Shown here: in pieces, positions 63,568-64,000 of the stretch | Position numbering within the stretch: position 1 is the stretch's first letter | How the letters are laid out: each line of letters opens with the position of its first letter | From: Methylomarinum sp. Ch1-1 | Lineage (GTDB): Bacteria; Pseudomonadota; Gammaproteobacteria; Methylococcales; Methylomonadaceae | Length of the DNA stretch: 64,000 bases | Assembly (NCBI RefSeq): GCF_030717995.2 | Contig: NZ_CP157743.1 | Coordinates: forward strand, 2,072,501 to 2,136,500 | Direction: 5' to 3' | Notes under the pieces: generated by a model | The model's database searches: none | Told to the model about the DNA's origin: nothing | Seen by the model: the letters and a program-made list of their open reading frames with translations, nothing else | Position numbers and translations under genes: made by a program

Positions 63568-64000
63568 ATGAGCACACCATCCCAAAAATCATCCATGACC
63601 ACCATCGCCGGCAAGACTGCTTACGAAAGCAGCGTGATTTCACGTGCCGTCGGGCGCGCGGGTAAAAATCCGCATCTGAAGGGCCACATTCACGAAATCC
63701 TTGCCAAGGATGCCAAAAATGTCCGCAACCTGCTCAACGGCAGCCAAACCGAGCTGACCAAAAGCACGACCGCCAAAACGGTCGATTTGGTCACCAAAAA
63801 CGGTGGCAAGGTAGTGGAGCGTTTGCAGTTGAAAGATACGCTGTCCAAGGCCGGAGTGGATAAAACGGTCAAGCAGGTGCTGAACGGCCAATACCGCAGC
63901 ACCCAATTGGTCGGTACCGAGGAAACCACCAAACTGGCGAATCAGGCTTTGGAAAAAGCCGGGGCTGCCAAACGCATGACCAGTTCGGGGGTTTCGTCCA
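63568..64000 (+). CDS. Unknown protein, cut by the right edge
   Basis: The first 144 codons are open after a strong TTGGAGGA site. The protein starts MSTPSQKSSMTTIAGKTAYE and contains HLKGHIHEILAKDAKNVRNL, then STTAKTVDLVTKNGGKVVER and LQLKDTLSKAG, and later STQLVGTEETTKL. It has no signal peptide and no membrane helix. I do not recognise the family with confidence. The GHIHE and KVVERLQLKD pattern resembles scattered uncharacterised proteins of mobile or defence regions, from memory only. The 3' end is outside the window. Confidence 0.6.
   Translation, partial: MSTPSQKSSMTTIAGKTAYESSVISRAVGRAGKNPHLKGHIHEILAKDAKNVRNLLNGSQTELTKSTTAKTVDLVTKNGGKVVERLQLKDTLSKAGVDKTVKQVLNGQYRSTQLVGTEETTKLANQALEKAGAAKRMTSSGVSS

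Overview
The window looks like chromosome from a gammaproteobacterium, most probably a Methylococcales-type methanotroph. The pointers are a MoxY/FlhS-like sensor kinase with its regulator, a DUF2380-type secreted protein of the kind found near quinoprotein dehydrogenases, SorAB sulfite oxidation, a Calvin-type class II aldolase, an arsenosugar cluster and large amounts of short palindromic repeats. The assignment is inference; no rRNA or other marker gene is present.

Region by region. 0-2 kb: an ehuB-ehuC-ehuD type compatible-solute ABC importer, cut by the left edge. 2.7-10.7 kb: a 1221-residue Fe-S/flavin oxidoreductase with an MlaC-like protein, a universal stress protein coupled to a SulP anion transporter, and a small membrane protein. 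11.2-12.7 kb: a truncated haemoglobin followed by a 2Fe-2S/FAD reductase. 12.8-14.3 kb: a tandem array of hairpin-rich repeats without genes. 14.5-17.9 kb: arsenosugar operon (arsM, two glycosyltransferases, arsS). 18.3-20 kb: sorAB. 20-23.4 kb: pstSCAB on the minus strand. 24-29.4 kb: aldolase, a methyltransferase, two envelope proteins, several MITE-like repeats and one of two DnaA-box-bearing repeats. 29.7-33.3 kb: a fusion of membrane domain, flavin reductase, cyclic-nucleotide domain, BLUF photoreceptor and degenerate cyclase. 35-38.5 kb: a CHASE/PAS/GGDEF/EAL protein.

38.7-43.3 kb holds several broken genes (CdtB-like nuclease, TauE remnant, cupin, small membrane protein) around the intact two-component system. 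43.3-45.0 kb is a mercury operon (merR, merT, merP, metallochaperone) with a 19-bp-spacer promoter. 45.1-49 kb is an iron region: Fur box, hemP, a truncated TonB receptor, two decayed aldolase fragments, a PepSY protein, bacterioferritin and a CDF transporter. It is chopped up by a short repeat that sits at every truncation point. Restriction-modification and IS3 remnants follow.

50.2-62.9 kb is a complete type III-B CRISPR-Cas locus: crn2, a CARF ring-nuclease-family gene, cmr1-6, cas6, a can2/card1-type CARF nuclease, an array of 11 repeats plus a decayed one, cas1 and cas2. Cas10 keeps its GGDD cyclase motif but has no N-terminal HD domain, so interference probably relies on cyclic oligoadenylate made by Cas10, read by Can2 and switched off by Crn2 and perhaps the CARF protein. 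A perfect palindrome, ACAAATTTGT, occurs four times: ahead of crn2, in the presumed cas1 promoter, just after cas2, and ahead of an uncharacterised two-gene module that runs off the right edge. This shared site is the best lead towards an undescribed regulatory or defence unit in the window.
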